NCBI RefSeq assembly: GCF_001719045.1
Contig: NZ_CP015423.1
Location: 1,364,001 to 1,428,000, forward strand
Direction of reading: 5' to 3'
DNA length: 64,000 nucleotides
Origin: Paenibacillus polymyxa
GTDB taxonomy: Bacteria > Bacillota > Bacilli > Paenibacillales > Paenibacillaceae
Every line of letters starts with the position of its first letter. The stretch's first letter is position 1. The translations under genes were made by a program, and so were the position numbers. Shown here piece by piece: positions 1 to 8,799 of this stretch. The notes under the pieces were generated by a model that did no database searches, had not been told where the DNA came from, and saw only the letters and a program-made list of their open reading frames with translations.

Positions 1-50
1 GGAATTATGAAAATCTAAATGCTTTGCCAAGATATGCTTTATGAACGGCT

Positions 51-95
51 AAAAAGCCTCCCGACCCCTAACAAAGGATCGAGAGGCTTTTTTTA
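51..95. terminator. Intrinsic terminator, probably bidirectional
   Basis: An inverted repeat with arms AAAAAGCCTC and GAGGCTTTTT encloses a short loop. A-rich and T-rich runs flank it on both strands. It lies just past the stop codon of the leftward polysaccharide deacetylase gene and would end that transcript. It may also end an unseen gene entering from the left. Confidence 0.75.
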
Positions 96-100
96 TTAGG

Positions 101-1549
101 TCAATTGCTTGATCCTGTATCCGCTGCTTGTGAAGCCCTGACTGATGTCTGAACAGGATTAGCCTCTTCGGTCACTTCACAGTTGAGTGTATGGACAACA
201 TCCCTCTGATCAGTTTGCTCAAGAGCTTCGTCTGAGCAGTGTGAGTCTCCCTGATGAAAACGGTCAAACAAGGTATCCATTGGCATCACAATCAGTTTCG
301 GTACCATTACATCTTTTTTTTCACTCAATTGCTCTGAACCCGAAGGATGAATAACACGAAATAACAGCTTTAGATATACAGTGGACACATGCTTGAACAG
401 TCCTTTGGGAAGCTCCCGAACTTGAAATCCCAACTTCTCTGGTCCCCGATGAATCATACTTACTGCATAGATCGCCTTTACACCCTTCATTTCAGAATCA
501 TGTACAATGCGTTGGGCCAGATCAGGAAGTTGTTTTTTCACAATCCGAATCAATTGAATAGCTAGATGTACCATCGACTTTGCCGTCGACCCCAATTGAA
601 ATAACTTTTTATTATCAAAATGAAGCTCGATTACCGGGTCCCCTTTTTCTAGCCACCTGCTGTTCTCCATATTTACATTTGGCCCATGATAGATACGGCG
701 ACGATAATAAAAGATCGTATCCTCCTGACTTACGGGACGAAGACGAAACAAAACATGGAATAGCCGCTCATACTGGAGCCATCCACATACCAGCGTTCTT
801 TTTGACCAGCTCGTACTGAACATCTCGGAGGCAGTAGGTTGATTGACAGACTGACGGCAAAACAATGTATCCACCCGTACGCTGCGCAATTGTCGTTCTT
901 GGGCGACCCTCAGCAGCTTCTCCAGTGCGATTAGCATATTCTGGGGCGCTTCCGCGTCTGCCCCCAATGTCGTACCACAGTCATGGAGCAGCATCACCTC
1001 GCCCCCCCTCAGCTTTTTTAGCATTCTCTCCGCCAATTGTTTCGCTCCAATGCTTGCCTTCCAATCTCCGAACATGGAGGACCATAATACGATTCGACGA
1101 CCATGGGTGTTGGAAATATCAAAAAAGTTCACTATCCCCCAAGGTGGGCGATAAAAGGTCGTTCCCTCGCCAGTTACTCGACGAATGACTGACTCTGTCT
1201 GGGCAATTTGTCTTCTGACCGTAACAGGCCGCATAAGCCAATTCGATTTGTGCACATAATTATGAATACCGATTAGATGACCTTCATCATGCATGCGTTT
1301 CAGAAGTTCAGGGTATTTTTCTGCATTCATCCCAACAACAAAAAAAGTAGCCTTGGCATCAAAACGCTTCAGTAAATCAAGCAGCTGTGATGTATACACT
1401 GGATCAGGACCATCATCAAAGGTGAGTGCATATTCTTGCTCACTTTTGCCGCGCCTGAACACCCGGAAACCAAATATACGACTAACCAGCGCCGGAATAA
1501 AAGCATAAAAAGTTGAAATGTAAAACATCCATAACAGCAGAGTCTGCAC
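101..1549 (-). CDS. Polysaccharide deacetylase (NodB domain) with a C-terminal YkoP-like domain
   Basis: This is a predicted membrane-anchored carbohydrate esterase 4 enzyme that would remove N-acetyl groups from a surface polysaccharide or peptidoglycan. Residues 1-30 form a hydrophobic N-terminal segment. The NodB motifs are TFDDGPDP at about 43-50, the metal-binding HNYVH at 96-100, RPPWG near 134 and LLHD ending at 190. The second half (about 245-440) is not part of the deacetylase fold and resembles the YkoP-like domain fused to deacetylases in Bacillales; this assignment is from memory. The last 40 residues are polar and probably disordered. The start is a GTG with a GGGGA ribosome site six bases upstream. 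The gene is transcribed alone, divergent from the AI-2E transporter. The substrate is unknown. Confidence 0.85.
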   Translation of the reverse strand: MQTLLLWMFYISTFYAFIPALVSRIFGFRVFRRGKSEQEYALTFDDGPDPVYTSQLLDLLKRFDAKATFFVVGMNAEKYPELLKRMHDEGHLIGIHNYVHKSNWLMRPVTVRRQIAQTESVIRRVTGEGTTFYRPPWGIVNFFDISNTHGRRIVLWSSMFGDWKASIGAKQLAERMLKKLRGGEVMLLHDCGTTLGADAEAPQNMLIALEKLLRVAQERQLRSVRVDTLFCRQSVNQPTASEMFSTSWSKRTLVCGWLQYERLFHVLFRLRPVSQEDTIFYYRRRIYHGPNVNMENSRWLEKGDPVIELHFDNKKLFQLGSTAKSMVHLAIQLIRIVKKQLPDLAQRIVHDSEMKGVKAIYAVSMIHRGPEKLGFQVRELPKGLFKHVSTVYLKLLFRVIHPSGSEQLSEKKDVMVPKLIVMPMDTLFDRFHQGDSHCSDEALEQTDQRDVVHTLNCEVTEEANPVQTSVRASQAADTGSSN

Positions 1550-1728
1550 GTTTTATCCCCACTTTTCTATTCTGAACTCCCCAAGCAGGCTTCCTGAGGA
1601 AAACTCACTTACTTATATGTTATCACAATGACGTAAACATGCCGAGATTTCGCTATTGCATATGGTCAGCATTGAGGTCCAATTTAGTGTACAATAAATA
1701 AAAATCTAAAAGGAGTCGTTGTATACAT

Positions 1729-2883
1729 ATGCTTCCATTGTACAAAAAATATTGGCGTACCGTTTTTGATATCGGTCTGATCGTATTAACCGTGTATTTA
1801 ATTATGTTCGTATCCAGCAAACTCTATCAACTTGCCGCACCTGTGTTCCTTTCGTTTGTCGTGTTCTGGTGCATTGAACCTGCCGCTCGTTATTTTCATC
1901 GCAAGGGAATGAAGAAGCCCTTCGCGTCTGCGCTCTCCGTATTGCTGTTTATCATCCTTTTACTTGCTATTTTTTTCGGATTGGGCCTGATTCTGGTTAC
2001 GCAATTTACGAAAGTCGCGCAAAACCTCCCACATTATACGCAGATTATCCAAACGGAATTCACGCGGTATCTTCATCTTTCTCAAGATAAAATTGCTGCT
2101 TTACCTCCGGGTGTTACCGAACGTGTAAATGATTATTTTGCGACTGCCACCACCATTGCTACGAAATGGGCACAGCTAGGATTATCCTTTTTCATACAGT
2201 TCCTCAGTTCTTTCACTGTTTTTATGGGCAACTTTGCCATTGCGATCATTTTAGCGTTCTTTTTAAGTATGGAAATTAATCTTTGGAAGGGCATTGCTCG
2301 TAGTAAAACACCCAAGACACTAAAAACGGCTTACCTTTTTCTGAAAAATCACGTACTAAAAGCCATCTCCGCCTTTCTCAAAGCTCAAGCTCTATTGGTA
2401 GGGATTACCTTTGTTCTCGTATTTATAGGTTTACTCATTTTGCAAGTGGATAATGCCCTATCGTTGGCGCTCGTGGCAGCTTTGTTTGATATCCTGCCCT
2501 TGTTGGGTGTGCCTGTTATTTTTATTCCGTGGGCCGTGTATTTGTTCATCACAGGCAATACTGGCCTGGCTGTAGGGTTGCTTATTGTCATGGCTGTCAC
2601 GGTTATCGTCCGCCAGCTGGCAGAGCCTAAAATTACTGGTAACTCCATCGGTGTTTCATCTGCCTATCTGATGCTTTCCTTTGCCATTATATCGTTATCC
2701 ATCTTCGGATTGGCCGGATTAATCCTGTCCCCAATTCTGATCATTTTGCTCAAGGAATTGTGGCAGCAAGGTTATCTGCAACAATGGATTCGGTTTCCGA
2801 CAGAGGAATTTGATGAGCCTCCTTTTATCGTCAAAATTCAGGAGGAAGATCGTGTAGCTACTCGTGGAACTGAGGAAGATTGA
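1729..2883 (+). CDS. AI-2E family transporter (PerM/YubA-like membrane protein)
   Basis: This 384-residue polytopic membrane protein has hydrophobic segments near residues 15-50, 65-95, 150-180 and 215-345. The C-terminal cluster of alternating hydrophobic stretches and the LLGVP..FIPW region are typical of the AI-2E transporter (PF01594) family. Members export small molecules or exchange ions. The link to autoinducer-2 is shown for few of them, so the substrate should be left open. AAGGAG lies upstream of the ATG. The 3' end overlaps the convergent penicillin-binding protein gene by 46 bases with no terminator between. A second paralogue lies at 15284-16351. Confidence 0.85.
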   Translation: MLPLYKKYWRTVFDIGLIVLTVYLIMFVSSKLYQLAAPVFLSFVVFWCIEPAARYFHRKGMKKPFASALSVLLFIILLLAIFFGLGLILVTQFTKVAQNLPHYTQIIQTEFTRYLHLSQDKIAALPPGVTERVNDYFATATTIATKWAQLGLSFFIQFLSSFTVFMGNFAIAIILAFFLSMEINLWKGIARSKTPKTLKTAYLFLKNHVLKAISAFLKAQALLVGITFVLVFIGLLILQVDNALSLALVAALFDILPLLGVPVIFIPWAVYLFITGNTGLAVGLLIVMAVTVIVRQLAEPKITGNSIGVSSAYLMLSFAIISLSIFGLAGLILSPILIILLKELWQQGYLQQWIRFPTEEFDEPPFIVKIQEEDRVATRGTEED

Positions 2884-4640
2884 GCTAGTAGATCCATTAC
2901 TTGACCGAACAGTGCTGTAGCTTGATTTGTAGAATGTGTTGAAGCATTTTGCACAAGGACGGCGACCGCATAACGAGGCCGCTCTATCGGACCATACCCT
3001 ATAAACCACTGGTGATTGATAGGGTGACCGTTCTTCAAAGCTTGGGCGGTACCTGATTTGCCGGCCAGATTCCATGATTTATTACGCAAGGAGGCACCCG
3101 TCCCCTGTGTCACAACCTTTTCCATTGCTTCACGAAGCATGCGAGCCGTCGATGTCTGAATCGAGCGACTACCCTCGGATGAAGGTACAGCATGAGTAGG
3201 TAGTTCCAGTAAGGTGCTACCGTCTGCGTAGCTAATGCGTTTTACAATGCGTGGTGCACGTACTTGACCATCGTGCAGCAAGGTGACGATGAGATTAGCA
3301 GCTTGGAGAGGCGTTACCAGCACATCGCGCTGACCGATAGCTGTCTGTACACGTACGCCCGGATCAGACGCGTTTGTATGGGAGCCGAATACGGCTCCCT
3401 TTTCTTCGTGATCCAGTGGTCTGAATTGAGGTAGCCCCGCAAGATTCCGCTCCTGCCAGCCCACAGTTCGGCCCAATCCCAATGCAGAGGCTGTGGCCTG
3501 AATTTGCTCAGGATTAAGCCGTTCACCGAGATGAGCGAACACACTATTACAGGATACGCCAAGCCCTTCCTCCAGGTTCAGGGTACCGTGTCCTTCTTTT
3601 TTCCAGCAAGCCAAACCGTACTTGCCATAAGTTCCATGACAATGGAATTGTTCCTGCGGTTGGACAACACCTGATTCAAGTGCAGCAGCAGCCGTAACCA
3701 ACTTAAAAATAGAACCAGGCGTTATCGCCTTGAGGGCACGATTAGACCAGTCTGTTTTTTGCTGGGGATCAACATGACCGGGATTATAAAAAGGACGAGA
3801 CACCATCGCCAGTACATCCGCGTTGCCTGCATCAAGCACTACCACCGCCCCTTCTGCCAAATGACTAGATTCCGTCAGCTTTTCAATCTGTTCCTGTATA
3901 GGTAGATCAATTGTAGTCTGTACCTGTAATGGATAGTGACCATTGGATGGAGCACTGACACGCAGCGGTACATGAGTCAATGGACGACGCTGCGCATCTA
4001 CAAATCGGGAGACGAACGTTTCACCGACGCCGCTCAGCAGCGGCTCCAACGTTCTTTCCAGCCCGGCTGCCCCCATCGGCAGTTCACTCGCTCGGTCGGC
4101 ACGTTCATACAGAAAGCCAAGCCATTGCCTGCCATTGGGCAAATCCCTGTAACGTTTCGCATAAGGTACAAGCTCAATAAGCGAGGGGGCTAGCTTCAGC
4201 AGCTTGCCTGCTTCATGCGGATTGATTTGTACGGGCTCTCCGCCCCCATCACGCCATATGAGCGGGGATTGCAGTCCTTTCCAGCGTGTCAGTAGTTGAT
4301 TCTTGTTCGTACGCAGTAGCTTAGCCAGTTCTTCGCCATGTATAGCCGCTTTGCCATCTACATCGGGAAAAAGCAATGGCGCCCATACGACTCCGCCAGT
4401 CAAGGGTTGCCCATGCCGGTCCGTAAACTGTCCACGTCCAGAGTCGATAGAAATGCCCTCCTGTCGCTGACGTGCTGACATTTCCTTAAGCGAATGCCCT
4501 CCATAAACAGACATATGAATGCCCGCTGTCCCCTGAATCCAAGCCAGTCGGAATAATAAAATCAGCAGTAGCGCCATCACCCCCAAGGCCATATATGCAA
4601 TTCGACGTTTTCGAATGAAACTGCTACCACGCCTCGGCAC
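2838..4640 (-). CDS. Class B penicillin-binding protein (peptidoglycan D,D-transpeptidase)
   Basis: This enzyme would cross-link peptidoglycan outside the membrane. Counting from the ATG at 4646, one membrane anchor spans residues 16-37 and a PBP dimerisation-type region follows. The transpeptidase domain carries all three catalytic motifs: SIFK at about 312-315, SCN near 365 and KSG at about 530-532. It is a compact class B enzyme with no transglycosylase domain. I prefer the GTG at 4640 because AGAAGG directly abuts the in-frame ATG at 4646 but lies six bases from the GTG. It is not in a cell-division cluster, so a septal or elongation role cannot be assigned. A sporulation-related PBP is possible. 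Confidence 0.88.
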   Translation of the reverse strand: MPRRGSSFIRKRRIAYMALGVMALLLILLFRLAWIQGTAGIHMSVYGGHSLKEMSARQRQEGISIDSGRGQFTDRHGQPLTGGVVWAPLLFPDVDGKAAIHGEELAKLLRTNKNQLLTRWKGLQSPLIWRDGGGEPVQINPHEAGKLLKLAPSLIELVPYAKRYRDLPNGRQWLGFLYERADRASELPMGAAGLERTLEPLLSGVGETFVSRFVDAQRRPLTHVPLRVSAPSNGHYPLQVQTTIDLPIQEQIEKLTESSHLAEGAVVVLDAGNADVLAMVSRPFYNPGHVDPQQKTDWSNRALKAITPGSIFKLVTAAAALESGVVQPQEQFHCHGTYGKYGLACWKKEGHGTLNLEEGLGVSCNSVFAHLGERLNPEQIQATASALGLGRTVGWQERNLAGLPQFRPLDHEEKGAVFGSHTNASDPGVRVQTAIGQRDVLVTPLQAANLIVTLLHDGQVRAPRIVKRISYADGSTLLELPTHAVPSSEGSRSIQTSTARMLREAMEKVVTQGTGASLRNKSWNLAGKSGTAQALKNGHPINHQWFIGYGPIERPRYAVAVLVQNASTHSTNQATALFGQVMDLLAQSSSVPRVATRSSS

Positions 4641-4691
4641 ACCCATCCTTCTTTCATCATTTTTCCAGTAGTATGTCCTGTAGTTGAAAAA

Positions 4692-4726
4692 GAAAACCCA
4701 CTCAACTTTTAACGTGAATGGGTTTC
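4692..4726 (-). terminator. Intrinsic terminator downstream of the 40-residue ORF
   Basis: On the minus strand AAACCCA pairs with TGGGTTT and is followed by TTTTCTTTTTC. It lies between the stop of the 40-codon ORF and the start of the penicillin-binding protein gene, which suggests separate transcripts. Confidence 0.65.
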
Positions 4727-4731
4727 CGAAT

Positions 4732-4854
4732 TTATTTGTATCTTGTGATGTCTGCTTCTGGACTCCAATCTAAAATCTCGTCTAATGAATAAAAAACCGT
4801 AATAAAAATAGTAATGGCCAGCACAACCCAAGCTACCTTTGTGTTTGTATTCAT
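4732..4854 (-). CDS. Putative small single-span membrane protein (40 aa), unknown function
   Basis: This short ORF begins MNTNTKVAWVV and ends DITRYK. Residues 7-22 form one hydrophobic helix, followed by an acidic tail (SLDEILDWSPEAD). An AAGAAGGAAAG ribosome site is correctly spaced before the ATG, and a terminator follows the stop. These three features together make a real small gene likely, although no family is recognised. It is downstream of the chemoreceptor gene, from which a weak terminator separates it, and no clear promoter is visible in the 50 bases between. A longer ORF in another frame across 4709-4930 starts inside that terminator and was rejected. Confidence 0.55.
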   Translation of the reverse strand: MNTNTKVAWVVLAITIFITVFYSLDEILDWSPEADITRYK

Positions 4855-4907
4855 CTTTTGCTTTCCTTCTTGAGGGATTTTTAAGCACATCCACTAATAA
4901 AAAGTAC

Positions 4908-4949
4908 AAAACCACGGTGATCAGTGACAATCCTGATTCCCATGGTTTT
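4908..4949 (-). terminator. Terminator of the chemoreceptor gene
   Basis: On the minus strand AAAACCATGG pairs imperfectly with CCGTGGTTTT, with inner pairing CTGAT/ATCAG. A TGTACTTTTTATT tail follows. It begins eight bases after the chemoreceptor stop codon. Confidence 0.55.
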
Positions 4950-4956
4950 GTTATAT

Positions 4957-7206
4957 CTACACCGTAAACCGCGAAAGCTGTTCCTTCAAATTCACCGATA
5001 CTCCTTCCAGCTTATCCGACAAACCTACCAGTTGATTACCAATATTGGCCTGCTCAGTGCTGAGCGAAGCGACTTCCTGCGAAGTAGCCGAGGATTGCTC
5101 GGCCACCGCACTTACATTGGTCATTGCCTCGGACAAAGTGGTCTGGGATTCACTCAGATGATGAATGGAGGCAGTGACCGTTCCCAATCGTAGCGCGAAC
5201 TCTCCCATTTGCTGCTGCACCGATTGGAAAATGTCCGTTGTTTCCTGCACGGCTCCCATCTGTTCCCGGAACAGCGGGTACACCTCAGATAATGCCTGTA
5301 CCGTTTCATTCATTTCATTGACGATGTTGTTAGTAATGCCTGTAGCCGTACGAATAGCTTGACGTGATTGTTCAGCCAACTGCCGAACTTCATTAGCTAC
5401 CACCATAAAACCACGCCCCGCCGTCCCCGCTCGTGCCGCTTCAATCGTCGCATTCAGTGATAGAATATTCGTTTGTTTCGCAATATCCTGTAGTACGTCC
5501 AGCACCTTAAATACATCCGAAGTTGTCTGCTTCAGTTCATCTACTTTGCCCACCAGAGCATGTGTAGTTTCTTCCGTAACCCGAGTCTTGCCCAATAGAT
5601 TTTTCAGCTGAATGGTCCCTTTTTCACTGGATTGTTCAACTTCTTGTGCGACCAGACTCATTTCATAATTGGAAGCCATCACCGTATCCATTTGCTGAGA
5701 TATATTCCCGGTTAGTCCGCTGCCACGTTCAGCCTCTGTTGCCAAACTGGCGGCGCCGTGAGCAATCTCTTCCGTTGCTGCTGCAATTTCTTTGGCTGAA
5801 ATGGCTGTCTTCTTCGAGGCATCGCCTAGTTCAATCGCTGTATTCAGAACTTCCTGAGCTGAGGCATTCGTCTGTTGTACCAGCAATGTAATTTGCTCCA
5901 TCATCATATCAAAGCTTTCTGACAACTGCCCAATTTCATCCTGAGCCTTATAGTTCGTTCGGATTTGCAAGTTGCCTTTGGCGCCTTCGACCATTAAATC
6001 CTTCAGATGTGTCAATGGACGAGCCACGAGGCGCACGATCCACAGGCCAATGAACAATGCAATGAGTGCAGCCACTGCAGCAAATATCCAGGTTGTGGTT
6101 AGAATCCCCTTAGCGTCTCTCACCAGCTCAGATACAGGTACTACACCCACGAGAATCCACTTGGAAGTTCCCAGCGTATTATGAACCGCAAGCACACTTT
6201 GCTTTTTGCCGTCTGCTTCCTGCTCCATAATTTGATTTCCTTCGATTCCTTCAAGCTTGGAAACGTAATCCAGCTTTGTCTTCCCTCCTGTCAAGCTCTC
6301 ATTGTTAGAGCCTACAAACTCACCCTTGTCTGTCACAAGGCTAATCATACTGCCTGAGCCCAAATTAATACCTTTTAACTCGTCCTCCACCGCACTGGAC
6401 TTTAAATCCATAACCAGAACATAAGTCCCTCCCAACCCGGACATGCTGTTCATGGAGCGTGCCAGACGAAAGGTCTTGCTACCATTGTCATTCACCTGCG
6501 TAGGTAGCCAAACCATTCCCTTGTTTTTCAAAATATCCTTAAACCACGCTTCCTGCCGTACATCCTTTTGTGTTCCGGTGCCCATAGCAGCTAAATTGGT
6601 TTCTTCCGGGTACAAGTACATTGAATCAATCGCTTTATTCGTAAAAGCAAGATTCGTTAGCTTCTTATTCACTTCGCCCATAGCAACAAAAGATGCAAAG
6701 GGATTTTTATCTTGCTTTACAGCCTTTTGCAACTGATCACTTAATTCAGTATCGAAAAATACCTGTGTCGATGTATCTTGAAAGCGCTCTAGAATAATAT
6801 CAAGCTTTTCTGAAGTTTGCTGAACGGTCTGCTGATAAGCCGTAGCTGCATTTTGCTCAATCGTACTTTTAGCCTTGTAGTATGAGAGCATCCCCAAGCT
6901 GACCACAAATAACATAATTGCCGCAAAAAAGATCAGAAACAACTTCATTCCAACCGAACGTATCGGATTATAGTTTTTGACCAAATGCATGAAATCTTTA
7001 CTGTACCTTTCCGGCTTAAGTAAACGCTTTAAATTGTGTGTACCTTTACGAGTCGCTTTAGCTACCCAGGGGGCAACCTTCGAAGACACCGCACCCGTTT
7101 GTTCCCCTTTTTCCATGGTCACTTTACTGCCTTTCAAACCCTGCATTTGATCCGTTTTCTTGGGTTGCCTTTTTACTGTATTCCCCTCTTTTTTCCGTAA
7201 ACCCAT
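4957..7206 (-). CDS. Methyl-accepting chemotaxis protein with a long basic N-terminal tail
   Basis: This is a transmembrane chemoreceptor that would signal to CheA/CheW. Counting from the upstream GTG at 7215, the first membrane helix is at about 91-112, an extracytoplasmic ligand-binding region (probably a Cache fold) spans 113-370, and the second helix is at 374-396. A HAMP domain and the coiled-coil signalling domain follow, with the conserved hairpin tip (ARAG..GRGF.VVA.EVR.LAEQS) near 583-615. About 90 mainly basic residues precede the first helix, which is unusual. The ATG at 7206 has a good AGGTGAG site; the GTG at 7215 overlaps it. No chemotaxis genes are adjacent. The ligand cannot be told from sequence. 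Confidence 0.9.
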   Translation of the reverse strand: MGLRKKEGNTVKRQPKKTDQMQGLKGSKVTMEKGEQTGAVSSKVAPWVAKATRKGTHNLKRLLKPERYSKDFMHLVKNYNPIRSVGMKLFLIFFAAIMLFVVSLGMLSYYKAKSTIEQNAATAYQQTVQQTSEKLDIILERFQDTSTQVFFDTELSDQLQKAVKQDKNPFASFVAMGEVNKKLTNLAFTNKAIDSMYLYPEETNLAAMGTGTQKDVRQEAWFKDILKNKGMVWLPTQVNDNGSKTFRLARSMNSMSGLGGTYVLVMDLKSSAVEDELKGINLGSGSMISLVTDKGEFVGSNNESLTGGKTKLDYVSKLEGIEGNQIMEQEADGKKQSVLAVHNTLGTSKWILVGVVPVSELVRDAKGILTTTWIFAAVAALIALFIGLWIVRLVARPLTHLKDLMVEGAKGNLQIRTNYKAQDEIGQLSESFDMMMEQITLLVQQTNASAQEVLNTAIELGDASKKTAISAKEIAAATEEIAHGAASLATEAERGSGLTGNISQQMDTVMASNYEMSLVAQEVEQSSEKGTIQLKNLLGKTRVTEETTHALVGKVDELKQTTSDVFKVLDVLQDIAKQTNILSLNATIEAARAGTAGRGFMVVANEVRQLAEQSRQAIRTATGITNNIVNEMNETVQALSEVYPLFREQMGAVQETTDIFQSVQQQMGEFALRLGTVTASIHHLSESQTTLSEAMTNVSAVAEQSSATSQEVASLSTEQANIGNQLVGLSDKLEGVSVNLKEQLSRFTV

Positions 7207-7368
7207 TCCTCTCACCTGCCACCATATAATTAGTTTCTAATTCCACGTCATCCATTATGTATCTATTATCTATATAACTTCTATCGGAACTATTCGACAA
7301 GGAATGTAGCTTTCCTTTGAGTATCAACTAAATTTAGTGAAACTTTTTTCCTAGAAAACTATTCAAAA

Positions 7369-7400
7369 AAAAGCCTCTCCAACCGATAGGAGAGGCTTTT
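7369..7400 (-). terminator. Intrinsic terminator of the mltG-U32 operon
   Basis: AAAGCCTCTCC pairs perfectly with GGAGAGGCTTT around a seven-base loop. On the minus strand it is followed by a run of T residues. It lies 31 bases past the second U32 gene. Confidence 0.9.
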
Positions 7401-7430
7401 GAATCTTTTCGTCTGTGACTTAAGGCTTAT

Positions 7431-8762
7431 TTACTTCTTTTTACGCATCATATCAAAATACGATACGGGTTGATCTACCTTCATTCTAATTCGTTGAAGC
7501 GGGTGACGAGCAGCATCCAATTCGTTGCCTTCCTCATCCCAGATCGTTCCGACCGTTTGTTTAAAAAATGTTCCGTTCGGGCCGAAAAATTCAATTTCAT
7601 GACCGGGTTTAAAATGGTTCCGTTGTTGAATAGTTGCGATGCCACTCTCGGCATCGTAGTCCATGACCAGTCCAGCAAAATCATAAGGGACTGCTTTTTC
7701 TTCCGGCTCATAAATATGATCCTCATGATCCGGTGTATCGTAGAAAAATCCTGTATTCAGCGGGCGATTGGCTGCCTTGTTAATTTCTTCAATCCATTCT
7801 GGTTTGAGCACATAATTTTCAGGATCAGCCATATAGGAATCAATCGCTTGACGATAGACATTCACGACCGTAGCCACATAGTGGATAGACTTCATACGTC
7901 CCTCTACTTTAAAACTGTCTACACCTACATCAATCAGATCAGGGACATTTTCAATCATACACAGATCCTTGGAACCCATAGAAAAAGCATTATCGCTCTC
8001 TTCAAACAGTGGAAGCTGGTTAACACCGAGTTGGAACTGTTTCAGTGCATTGCTGTCCTGTGCCTCTTCCTCAGATATCCAAACCTCACCTGGGCGGGCA
8101 TCCTCAAATAAATCGTATTTCCAGCGGCAAGACTGACAACATCCCCCACGATTGGAATCACGGTCTGTAAAGTGATTGGACAACACACAGCGACCAGAAA
8201 ATGAAGAGCACATTGCACCATGGACGAATGCTTCGATTTCGATGTCCACATGCTTTTTAATTTCTTCGATTTCCTCTAGACTGGTCTCACGACCCAGTAC
8301 CACACGCGGTAGTCCCTCGTTTTTCCAAAACTTTACCGCTTGCCAGTTCAGCGTGGACTGCTGTGTGCTCAAATGCACTTCCAATCCAGGAACAGCACGC
8401 AATGCCACGGATACAATAGCCGGGTCAGCGACAATAACGGCATGAATTCCTGCCTCGTACAGATTGCGCAAGTATTCCTCGATTCCGGCAATATCTTCAT
8501 TGTGGGCATAGATATTGGTGGCCACAAGCACCTTAGCACCGTACTTGTTGGCAAATTCTACACCTTCGCGCATTTCTTCAAAACTGAAATTATCGGCGTT
8601 CGAACGCAGACCATATTTTTGTCCACCAATATATACAGCATCCGCGCCATAGTGAACGGCAAACTTCAGCTTTTCCAGATTTCCGGCAGGAGCCAACAGC
8701 TCCGGCTTATCCAGACGATTCCGTTTACCTATATATTTCCTCGTTTTGGTTATCGTCCCCAT
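7431..8762 (-). CDS. U32 family protein, TrhP2/YrrO-like tRNA hydroxylation subunit
   Basis: This protein is predicted to act with the neighbouring U32 protein in prephenate-dependent hydroxylation of uridine 34 in tRNA. In B. subtilis the yrrN/yrrO pair does this. The 443-residue chain has the U32 core (PELLAPAGN...GADAVYIGG) and a C-terminal barrel-like extension. The cysteines of the VHGAMCSSFSGRC and GGCCQSCRW motifs match those proposed to hold an iron-sulfur cluster in TrhP proteins. Databases often label the family peptidase or collagenase; that activity is not supported here. It is the last gene of the mltG operon. The operon order is as in Bacillus except that the methyltransferase TrmR is missing. 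Confidence 0.88.
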   Translation of the reverse strand: MGTITKTRKYIGKRNRLDKPELLAPAGNLEKLKFAVHYGADAVYIGGQKYGLRSNADNFSFEEMREGVEFANKYGAKVLVATNIYAHNEDIAGIEEYLRNLYEAGIHAVIVADPAIVSVALRAVPGLEVHLSTQQSTLNWQAVKFWKNEGLPRVVLGRETSLEEIEEIKKHVDIEIEAFVHGAMCSSFSGRCVLSNHFTDRDSNRGGCCQSCRWKYDLFEDARPGEVWISEEEAQDSNALKQFQLGVNQLPLFEESDNAFSMGSKDLCMIENVPDLIDVGVDSFKVEGRMKSIHYVATVVNVYRQAIDSYMADPENYVLKPEWIEEINKAANRPLNTGFFYDTPDHEDHIYEPEEKAVPYDFAGLVMDYDAESGIATIQQRNHFKPGHEIEFFGPNGTFFKQTVGTIWDEEGNELDAARHPLQRIRMKVDQPVSYFDMMRKKK

Positions 8763-8799
8763 GACGTTCCCCCCTCTGTGAATTCAATTCATTTTAAAA

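Noticed and set aside
4709..4930. 73-codon ORF on the minus strand
   Set aside because: It starts inside the chemoreceptor terminator, has no ribosome site and reads as a frame-shifted shadow of the better-supported 40-codon ORF.
7431..8762. Peptidase function for the U32 protein
   Set aside because: Operon context and the cysteine motifs fit tRNA hydroxylation; no protease catalytic residues can be identified.
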